Part shown: in pieces, positions 54,300-64,000 of the stretch
Position numbering within the stretch: position 1 is the first letter of the stretch
Layout of the letters: every line of letters begins with the position of its first letter
DNA from: Antitrichia curtipendula
Taxonomy: Eukaryota; Streptophyta; Bryopsida; Hypnales; Leucodontaceae
Direction of reading: 5' to 3'
Assembly: GCA_951230915.1 (NCBI GenBank)
Contig: OX579637.1
Span: 25,792,001-25,856,000 of the forward strand
DNA: 64,000 nucleotides
Program-made: the position numbers and the translations under genes
Notes under the pieces: model-generated
Told to the model about the DNA's origin: nothing
Databases searched by the model: none
Seen by the model: only the letters and a program-made list of their open reading frames with translations

Positions 54300-57120
54300 T
54301 CTCTGACATTAGATGTGGAGGCCACGAAACTACAGGTTCAGTTTAATTCCGATTCTTTTATTATTCACGTGAGGGTGGATTCAATGCTACGCACAAAATA
54401 AATATTTTTCTGCATTCTAATACTTGAGGGTGTTTACAACTTTTACAACTCTCTACAAGTCACTTTCAAAGTGGAATTCTCTGACATTAGATGTGGAGGC
54501 CACGAAACTACAGGTTCAGTTTAATTCCGATTCTTTTATTATTCACGTGAAGGTGGATTCAATGCTACGCACAAAATAAATATTCTCAAGCATATATATA
54601 CTTGAGGGTGTTTACAACTTTTACAACTTTCTACAAGTCACTTTCAAAGTGGAATTCTATGACATTAGATGTGGAGGCCACGAAACTACAGGTTCAGTTT
54701 AATTCCGATTCTTTTATTATTCACGTGAAGGTGGATTCAATGCTACGCACAAAATAAATATTCTCAAGCATATATATACTTGAGGGTGTTTACAACTTTT
54801 ACAACTTTCTACAAGTCACTTTCAAAGTGGAATTCGATGACATTAGACGTGGAGGCCACGAAACTACAGGTTCAGTTTAATTCCGATCCTTTTATTATTC
54901 ACGTGAAGGTGGATTCAATGCTACGCACAACTTAAATATTTTTCTGCATTCTAATACATGAGGGTGTTTACAACTTTTACAACTTTCTTCAAGTCACTTT
55001 CAAAGTGGAATTCTCTGACATTAGATGTGGAGGCCACGAAACTACAGGTTCAGTTTAATTCCGATTCTTTTATTATTCACGTGAGGGTGGATTCAATGCT
55101 ACGCACAAAATAAATATTTTTGTGCATTCTAATACTTGAGGGTGGTTACAACTTTTACAACTTTCTTCAAGTCACTTTCAAAGTGGAACTCGATGACATT
55201 AGATGTGGAGGCCACGAAACTACAGGTTCAGTTTAATTCTGATTCATTTATTATTCACGTGAGGGTGGATTCAATGCTACGCACAAAATAAATATTTTTG
55301 TGCATTCTAATACTTGAGGGTGTTTACAACTTTTACAACTTTCTACAAGTCACTTTCAAAGTGGAATTCTCTGACATTAGATGTGGAGGCCAAGAAACTA
55401 CAGGTTCAGTTTAATTCCGATTCTTTTATTATTCACGTGAGGGTGGATTCAGTGCTACGCACAACTTAAATATTTTTGTGCATTCTAATACTTGAGGGTG
55501 TTTACAACTTTTACAACTTTCTTCAAGTCACTTTCAAAGTGGAATTCTCTGACATTAGATGTGGAGGCCACGAAACTACAGGTTCAGTTTAATTCCGATT
55601 CTTTTATTATTCACGTGAGGGTGGATTCAATGCTACGCACAACTTAAATATTTTTGTGCATTCTAATACTTGAGGGTGTTTACAACTTTTACAACTTTCT
55701 ACAAGTCACTTTCAAAGTGGAATTCTCTGACATTAGATGTGGAGGCCACGAAACTACAGGTTCAGTTTAATTCCGATCCTTTTATTATTCACGTGAAGGT
55801 GGATTCAATGCTACGCACAACTTAAATATTTTTCTGCATTCTAATACATGAGGGTGTTTACAACTTTTACAACTTTCTTCAAGTCACTTTCAAAGTGGAA
55901 TTCTCTGATATTAGATGTGGAGGCCACGAAACTACAGGTTCAGTTTAATTCCGATTCTTTTATTATTCACGTGAGGGTGGATTCAATGCTACGCACAAAA
56001 TAAATATTTTTCTGCATTCTAATACTTGAGGGTGTTTACAACTTTTACAACTTTCTACAAGTCACTTTCAAAGTGGAATTCTATGACATTAGATGTGGAG
56101 GCCACGAAACTACAGGTTCAGTTTAATTCCGATTCTTTTATTATTCACGTGAAGGTGGATTCAATGCTACGCACAAAATAAATATTCTCAAGTATATATA
56201 TACTTGAGGGTGTTTACAACTTTTACAACTTTCTACAAGTCACTTTCAAAGTGGAATTCTCTGACATTAGATGTGGAGGCCACGAAACTACAGGTTCAGT
56301 TTAATTCCGATTCTTTTATTATTCACGTGAAGGTGGATTCAATGCTACGCACAAAATAAATATTCTCAAGCATATATATACTTGAGGGTGTTTACAACTT
56401 TTACAACTTTCTACAAGTCACTTTCAAAGTGGAATTCTATGACATTAGACGTGGAGGCCACGAAACTACAGGTTCAGTTTAATTCCGATCCTTTTATTAT
56501 TCACGTGAAGGTGGATTCAATGCTACGCACAACTTAAATATTTTTCTGCATTCTAATACATGAGGGTGTTTACAACTTTTACAACTTTCTTCAAGTCACT
56601 TTCAAAGTGGAATTCTCTGACATTAGATGTGGAGGCCACGAAACTACAGGTTCAGTTTAATTCCGATTCTTTTATTATTCACGTGAGGGTGGATTCAATG
56701 CTACGCACAACTTAAATATTTTTGTGCATTCTAATACTTGAGGGTGTTTACAACTTTTACAACTTTCTACAAGTCACTTTCAAAGTGGAATTCTATGACA
56801 TTAGATGTGGAGGCCACGAAACTACAGGTTCAGTTTAATTCCGATTCTTTTATTATTCACGTGAAGGTGGATTCAATGCTACGCACAACTTAAATATTTT
56901 TGTGCATTCTAATACTTGAGGGTGGTTACAACTTTTACAACTTTCTTCAAGTCACTTTCAAAGTGGAACTCGATGACATTAGATGTGGAGGCCACGAAAC
57001 TACAGGTTCAGTTTAATTCTGATTCATTTATTATTCACGTGAGGGTGGATTCAATGCTACGCACAACTTAAATATTTTTGTGCATTCTAATACTTGAGGG
57101 TGTTTACAACTTTTACAACT
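54300..57120. repeat. 9- and 10-monomer-offset repeats
   Basis: The order of variants at about 54300-55080 recurs at about 55900-56680 (offset 1602 = 9 x 178; CATTAGACG at 54841 and 56443). The rare GGAACTCGATG with GATTCATTTA recurs at 55187 and 56967 (offset 1780 = 10 x 178), so one monomer was inserted between. GGAACTC destroys the EcoRI site in these two copies. Confidence 0.65.
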
Positions 57121-57154
57121 TTCTACAAGTCACTTTCAAAGTGGAATTCTCTGA

Positions 57155-60100
57155 CATTAGATGTGGAGGCCACGAAACTACAGGTTCAGTTTAATTCCGA
57201 TTCTTTTATTATTCACGTGAGGGTGGATTCAATGCTACGCACAAAATAAATATTTTTGTGCATTCTAATACTTGAGGGTGTTTACAACTTTTACAACTTT
57301 CTTCAAGTCACTTTCAAAGTGGAATTCGATGACATTAGATGTGGAGGCCACGAAACTACAGGTTTAGTTTAATTCCGATTCTTTTATTATTCACGTGAGG
57401 GTGGATTCAATGCTACGCACAAAATAAATATTTTTCTGCATTCTAATACTTGAGGGTGTTTTTAACTTTTACAACTTTCTTCAAGTCACTTTCAAAGTGG
57501 AATTCTATGACATTAGACGTGGAGGCCACGAAACTACAGGTTCAGTTTAATTCCGATTCTTTTATTATTCACGTGAGGGTGGATTCAATGCTACGCACAA
57601 CTTAAATATTTTTCTGCATTCTAATACTTGAGGGTGTTTACAACTTTTACAACTTTCTACAAGTCACTTTCAAAGTCGAATTCTCTGACATTAGATGTGG
57701 AGGCCACGAAACTACAGGTTCAGTTTAATTCCGATTCTTTTATTATTCACGTGAAGGTGGATTCAATGCTACGCACAACTTAAATATTTTTGTGCATTCT
57801 AATACTTGAGGGTGTTTACAACTTTTACAACTTTCTACAAGTCACTTTCAAAGTGGAATTCTATGGCATTAGATGTGGAGGCCACGAAACTACAGGGTCA
57901 GTTAAATTCTTATTCTTTTATTATTCACGTGAGGGTGGATTCAATGCTACGCACAACTTAAATATATTTGTGCATTCTAATACTTGAGGGTGTTTACAAC
58001 TTTTACAACTTTCTACAAGTCACTTTCAAAGTGGAATTCTATGACCGTAGATGTGGAGGCCATGAAACTACAGGTTCAGTTTAATTCCGATTCTTTTATT
58101 ATTCATGTGAGGGTGGATTCAGTGCTACGCACAACTTAAATATTTTTGTGCATTCTAATACTTGAGGGTATTTACAACTTTTACAACTTTCTTCAAGTCA
58201 CTTTCAAAGTGGAATTCTATGACATTAGATGTGGAGGGCACGAAACTACAGGTTCAGTTTAATTCCGATTCTTTTATTATTCACGTGAAGGTGGATTCAA
58301 TGCTACGCACAAAATAAATATTCTCAAGCATATATATACTTGAGGGTGTTTACAACTTTTACAACTTTCTACAAGTCACTTTCAAAGTGGAATTCGATGG
58401 CATTAGATGTGGAGGCCACGAAACTACAGGTTCAGTTTAATTCCGATTCTTTTATTATTCACGTGAGGGTGGATTCAATGCTACGCACAAAATAAATATT
58501 TTTGTGCATTCTAATACTTGAGGGTGGTTACAACTTTTACAACTTTCTACAAGTCACTTTCAAAGTGGAATTCGATGGCATTAGATGTGGAGGCCACGAA
58601 ACTACAGGTTCAGTTTAATTCCGATTCTTTTATTATTCACGTGAGGGTGGATTCAATGCTACGCACAACTTAAATATTTTTCTGCATTCTAATACTTGAG
58701 GGTGTTTACAACTTTTACAACTTTCTACAAGTCACTTTCAAAGTGGAATTCTATGACATTAGACGTGGAGGCCACGAAACTACAGGTTCAGTTTAATTCT
58801 GATTCTTTTATTATTCACGTGAGGATGGATTCAATGCTACGCACAACTTAAATATTTTTGTGCATTCTAACACTTGAGGGTGTTTACAACTTTTACAAAT
58901 TTCTACAAGTCACTTTCAAAGTGGAATTCCATGACATTAGACGTGGAGGCCACGAAACTACAGGTTCAGTATAATTCCGATCCTTTTATTATTCACGTGA
59001 AGGTGGATTCAATGCTACGCACAACTTAAATATTTTTCTGCATTCTAATACATGAGGGTGTTTACAACTTTTACAACTTTCTACAAGTCACTTTCAAAGT
59101 GGAATTCGATGACATTAGATGTGGAGGCTACGAAACTACAGGTTCAGTTTAATTCCGATTCTTTTATTATTCACGTGAGGGTGGATTCAATGCTACGCAC
59201 AAAATAAATAATTTTGTGCATTCTAATACTTGAGGGTGTTTACAACTTTTACAACTTTCTTCAAGTCACTTTCAATGTGGAATTCGATGACATTAGATGT
59301 GGAGGCCACGAAACTACAGGTTCAGTTTAATTCCGATTCTTTTATTATTCACGTGAGGGTGGATTCAATGCTACGCACAACTTAAATATTTTTGTGCATT
59401 CTAATACTTGAGGGTGTTTACAACTTTTACAACTTTCTACAAGTCACTTTCAATGTGGAATTCTCTGACATTAGATGTGGAGGCCACGAAACTACAGGTT
59501 CAGTTGAATTCCGATCCTTTTATTATTCACGTGAAGGTGGATTCAATGCTACGCACAACTTAAATATTTTTCTGCATTCTAATACATGACGGTGTTTACA
59601 ACTTTTACAACTTTCTTCAAGTCACTTTCAAAGTGGAATTCTCTGACATTAGATGTGGAGGCCACGAAACTACAGGTTCAGTTTAATTCCGATTCTTTTA
59701 TTATTCACGTGAGGGTGGATTCAATGCTACGCACAAAATAAATATTTTTCTGCATTCTAATACTTGAGGGTGTTTACAACTTTTACAACTTTCTACAAGT
59801 CACTTTCAAAGTGGAATTCTATGACCTTAGACGTGGAGGCCACGAAACTACAGGTTCAGTTTAATTCCGATTCTTTTATTATTCACGTGAAGGTGGATTC
59901 AATGCTACGCACAACTTAAATATTTTTGTGCATTCTAATACTTGAGGGTGTTTACAACTTTTACAACTTTCTACAAGTCACTTTCAAAGTGGAATTCTCT
60001 GACATTAGGTGTGGAGGCCACGAAACTACAGGTTCAGTTTAATTCCGATTCTTTTATTATTCACGTGAGGGTGGATTCAATGCTACGCACAACTTAAATA

Positions 60101-63100
60101 TTTTTGTGCATTCTAATACTTGAGGGTGTTTACAACTTTTACAACTTTCTACAAGTCACTTTCAAAGTCGAATTCTCTGACATTAGATGTGGAGGCCACG
60201 AAACTACAGGTTCAGTTTAATTCCGATTCTTTTATTATTCACGTGAGGGTGGATTCAATGCTACGCACAACTTAAATATTTTTGTGCATTCTAATACTTG
60301 AGGGTGTTTACAACTTTTACAACTTTCTACAAGTCACTTTCAAAGTGGAATTCTATGGCATTAGATGTGGAGGCCACGAAACTACAGGGTCAGTTAAATT
60401 CTTATTCTTTTATTATTCACGTGAGGGTGGATTCAATGCTACGCACAACTTAAATATATTTGTGCATTCTAATACTTGAGGGTGTTTACAACTTTTACAA
60501 CTTTCTACAAGTCACTTTCAAAGTGGAATTCTATGACCGTAGATGTGGAGGCCATGAAACTACAGGTTCAGTTTAATTCCGATTCTTTTATTATTCATGT
60601 GAGGGTGGATTCAGTGCTACGCACAACTTAAATATTTTTGTGCATTCTAATACTTGAGGGTGTTTACAACTTTTACAACTTTCTTCAAGTCACTTTCAAA
60701 GTGGAATTCTATGACATTAGATGTGGAGGGCACGAAACTACAGGTTCAGTTTAATTCCGATTCTTTTATTATTCACGTGAAGGTGGATTCAATGCTACGC
60801 ACAAAATAAATATTCTCAAGCATATATATACTTGAGGGTGTTTACAACTTTTACAACTTTCTACAAGTCACTTTCAAAGTGGAATTCGATGGCATTAGAT
60901 GTGGAGGCCACGAAACTACAGGTTCAGTTTAATTCCGATTCTTTTATTATTCACGTGAGGGTGGATTCAATGCTACGCACAAAATAAATATTTTTGTGCA
61001 TTCTAATACTTGAGGGTGGTTACAACTTTTACAACTTTCTACAAGTCACTTTCAAAGTGGAATTCGATGGCATTAGATGTGGAGGCCACGAAACTACAGG
61101 TTCAGTTTAATTCCGATTCTTTTATTATTCACGTGAGGGTGGATTCAATGCTACGCACAACTTAAATATTTTTGTGCATTCTAATACTTGAGGGTGTTTA
61201 CAACTTTTACAACTTTCTACAAGTCACTTTCAAAGTGGAATTCTATGACATTAGACGTGGAGGCCACGAAACTACAGGTTCAGTTTAATTCTGATTCTTT
61301 TATTATTCACGTGAGGATGGATTCAATGCTACGCACAACTTAAATATTTTTGTGCATTCTAACACTTGAGGGTGTTTACAACTTTTACAAATTTCTACAA
61401 GTCACTTTCAAAGTGGAATTCCATGACATTAGACGTGGAGGCCACGAAACTACAGGTTCAGTTTAATTCCGATCCTTTTATTATTCACGTGAAGGTGGAT
61501 TCAATGCTACGCACAACTTAAATATTTTTCTGCATTCTAATACATGAGGGTGTTTACAACTTTTACAACTTTCTACAAGTCACTTTCAAAGTGGAATTCG
61601 ATGACATTAGATGTGGAGGCTACGAAACTACAGGTTCAGTTTAATTCCGATTCTTTTATTATTCACGTGAGGGTGGATTCAATGCTACGCACAAAATAAA
61701 TAATTTTGTGCATTCTAATACTTGAGGGTGTTTACAACTTTTACAACTTTCTTCAAGTCACTTTCAATGTGGAATTCGATGACATTAGATGTGGAGGCCA
61801 CGAAACTACAGGTTCAGTTTAATTCCGATTCTTTTATTATTCACGTGAGGGTGGATTCAATGCTACGCACATCTTAAATATTTTTGTGCATTCTAATACT
61901 TGAGGGTGTTTACAACTTTTACAACTTTCTACAAGTCACTTTCAATGTGGAATTCTCTGACATTAGATGTGGAGGCCACGAAACTACAGGTTCAGTTTAA
62001 TTCCGATCCTTTTATTATTCACGTGAAGGTGGATTCAATGCTACGCACAACTTAAATATTTTTCTGCATTCTAATACATGACGGTGTTTACAACTTTTAC
62101 AACTTTCTTCAAGTCACTTTCAAAGTGGAATTCTCTGACATTAGATGTGGAGGCCACGAAACTACAGGTTCAGTTTAATTCCGATTCTTTTATTATTCAC
62201 GTGAGGGTGGATTCAATGCTACGCACAAAATAAATATTTTTCTGCATTCTAATACTTGAGGGTGTTTACAACTTTTACAACTTTCTACAAGTCACTTTCA
62301 AAGTGGAATTCTATGACCTTAGACGTGGAGGCCACGAAACTACAGGTTCAGTTTAATTCCGATTCTTTTATTATTCACGTGAAGGTGGATTCAATGCTAC
62401 GCACAACTTAAATATTTTTGTGCATTCTAATACTTGAGGGTGTTTACAACTTTTACAACTTTCTACAAGTCACTTTCAAAGTGGAATTCTCTGACATTAG
62501 ATGTGGAGGCCACGAAACTACAGGTTCAGTTTAATTCCGATTCTTTTATTATTCATGTGAGGGTGGATTCAGTGCTACGCACAACTTAAATATTTTTGTG
62601 CATTCTAATACTTGAGGGTGTTTACAACTTTTACAACTTTCTTCAAGTCACTTTCAAAGTGGAATTCTATGACATTAGATGTGGAGGGCACGAAACTACA
62701 GGTTCAGTTTAATTCCGATTCTTTTATTATTCACGTGAAGGTGGATTCAATGCTACGCACGAAATAAATATTCTCAAGCATATATATACTTGAGGGTGTT
62801 TACAACTTTTACAACTTTCTACAAGTCACTTTCAAAGTGGAATTCGATGGCATTAGATGTGGAGGCCACGAAACTACAGGTTCAGTTTAATTCCGATTCT
62901 TTTATTATTCACGTGAAGGTGGATTCAATGCTACGCACAAAATAAATATTCTCAAGCATATATATACTTGAGGGTGTTTACAACTTTTACAACTTTCTAC
63001 AAGTCACTTTCAAAGTGGAATTCTCTGACATTAGATGTGGAGGCCACGAAACTACAGGTTCAGTTTAATTCCGATTCTTTTATTATTCACGTGAGGGTGG

Positions 63101-63628
63101 ATTCAATGCTACGCACAAAATAAATATTTTTCTGCATTCTAATACTTGAGGGTGTTTACAACTTTTACAACTTTCTACAAGTCACTTTCAAAGTGGAATT
63201 CTATGACCTTAGACGTGGAGGCCACGAAACTACAGGTTCAGTTTAATTCCGATTCTTTTATTATTCACGTGAAGGTGGATTCAATGCTACGCACAACTTA
63301 AATATTTTTGTGCATTCTAATACTTGAGGGTGTTTACAACTTTTACAACTTTCTACAAGTCACTTTCAAAGTGGAATTCTCTGACATTAGATGTGGAGGC
63401 CACGAAACTACAGGTTCAGTTTAATTCCGATTCTTTTATTATTCATGTGAGGGTGGATTCAGTGCTACGCACAACTTAAATATTTTTGTGCATTCTAATA
63501 CTTGAGGGTGTTTACAACTTTTACAACTTTCTTCAAGTCACTTTCAAAGTGGAATTCTATGACATTAGATGTGGAGGGCACGAAACTACAGGTTCAGTTT
63601 AATTCCGATTCTTTTATTATTCACGTGA
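57155..63628. repeat. 6.47-kb block, copy B of the 107-monomer-offset duplication
   Basis: This is the partner of 38109-44582. One of its private substitutions (T to G at 59506) removes a stop codon and creates the 65-codon open stretch at 59392. After 63628 the sequence departs, with CTAAAGCATATATA near 63664, a unique version of the state-2 cassette. Confidence 0.92.
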
Positions 63629-63904
63629 GGGTGGATTCAATGCTACGCACAAATTAAATATTCTAAAGCATATATATACTTGAGGGTGTTTACAACTTTC
63701 ACAACTTTCTTCAAGTCACTTTCAAAGTGGAATTCTATGACATTAGATGTGGAGGGCACGAAACTACAGGTTCAGTTTAATTCCGATTCTTTTATTATTC
63801 ACGTGAGGGTGGATTCAATGCTACGCACAAAATAAATATTCTCAAGCATATATATACTTGAGGGTGTTTACAACTTTTACAACTTTCTACAAGTCACTTT
63901 CAAA

Positions 63905-64000
63905 GTGGAATTCGATGACATTAGATGTGGAGGGCACGAAACTACAGGTTCAGTTTAATTCCGATTCTTTTATTATTCACGTGAAGGTGGATTCAATGCT
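63905..64000. repeat. Partial terminal monomer
   Basis: The last 96 bases hold the first part of a further monomer in exact register, with AGGGCACG and the GAAGG form of the palindrome. The array therefore continues beyond the window, as it also does to the left of base 1. Confidence 0.97.

Larger units (their letters stand above)
1..64000. repeat. 178-bp satellite DNA array, 359 complete monomers
   Basis: The same 178-bp unit repeats head to tail from the first to the last base, always in one orientation. GTGGAATTC begins at 3, 181, 359 and 537, and still in exact register at 32043 and 63905, so there is no net length change over 359 units. My count for one consensus-like monomer is 63 G+C of 178 (about 35%). 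Ordinary neighbours differ from each other by roughly 2 to 12 substitutions. Variants such as the CATATATATA cassette have the same length as the sequence they replace. Nucleosome-sized monomers in higher-order blocks are a known property of many centromeric satellites, so that role is likely but inferred. No stretch over 300 bases lies outside the repeat. I do not recognise the satellite family. Confidence 0.98.

Noticed and set aside
1..64000. CRISPR array
   Set aside because: The repeat is continuous at 178 bases with no short repeat plus unique spacer organisation; all positions of the unit are conserved.
1..64000. Transposon, retroelement, tRNA, rRNA or other unique insertion
   Set aside because: The exact register from 3 to 63905 leaves no room for inserted sequence, and reading through the window I saw no stretch that departs from the monomer.

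Overview
The whole 64 kb is one uninterrupted tandem array of a 178-bp satellite repeat, with every copy in the same orientation. There are 359 complete monomers (3-63904, counting each from the GTGG before the EcoRI site), 2 bases of a preceding copy and a 96-base partial copy at the end. The register is exact: the landmark at 3 recurs at 32043 (180 x 178) and at 63905 (359 x 178), so I find no net insertion or deletion. I see no protein-coding gene, RNA gene, transposon, CRISPR array or unique sequence. A nucleosome-sized monomer of about 35% G+C arranged in higher-order repeats is typical of centromeric or pericentromeric heterochromatin of a eukaryote. I do not recognise the family and cannot name the organism; plant and animal remain open.

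Layout. 1 to about 11.7 kb: monomers related through a loose 21-monomer register plus 4- and 6-monomer steps. 11752-14226: a 7-monomer unit repeated twice in tandem without visible difference. 13166-23720: a block of about 5.04 kb present twice at a 31-monomer offset. About 23.7-37 kb: 12-, 13-, 18- and 19-monomer duplications marked by paired AGATCT-bearing monomers. 38109-44582: a 6.47-kb block, itself mostly two copies of a 14-monomer unit, which recurs at 57155-63628 (offset 107 monomers) with five substitutions noticed. Between these copies lie a 13-monomer tandem duplication (43883-48676), a 5-monomer unit, a 3-monomer tandem duplication (52216-53328) and 9/10-monomer repeats (54-57 kb). 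All offsets are whole multiples of 178, the pattern expected from unequal exchange or conversion between homologous registers.

Within the monomer there are several dyads: CACTTTCAAAGTG, GAATTC, GTGG-AGG-CCAC, TCACGTGA, and a position that holds one of two alternative inverted repeats (GCACAAAA/TTTTGTGC or CTCAAG/CTTGAG). The most intriguing signals are this two-state hairpin cassette, one divergent monomer at 48775 whose changes keep the stem paired, and the nested duplications. The short open reading frames are by-products of substitutions that remove one stop codon and are not credible genes.
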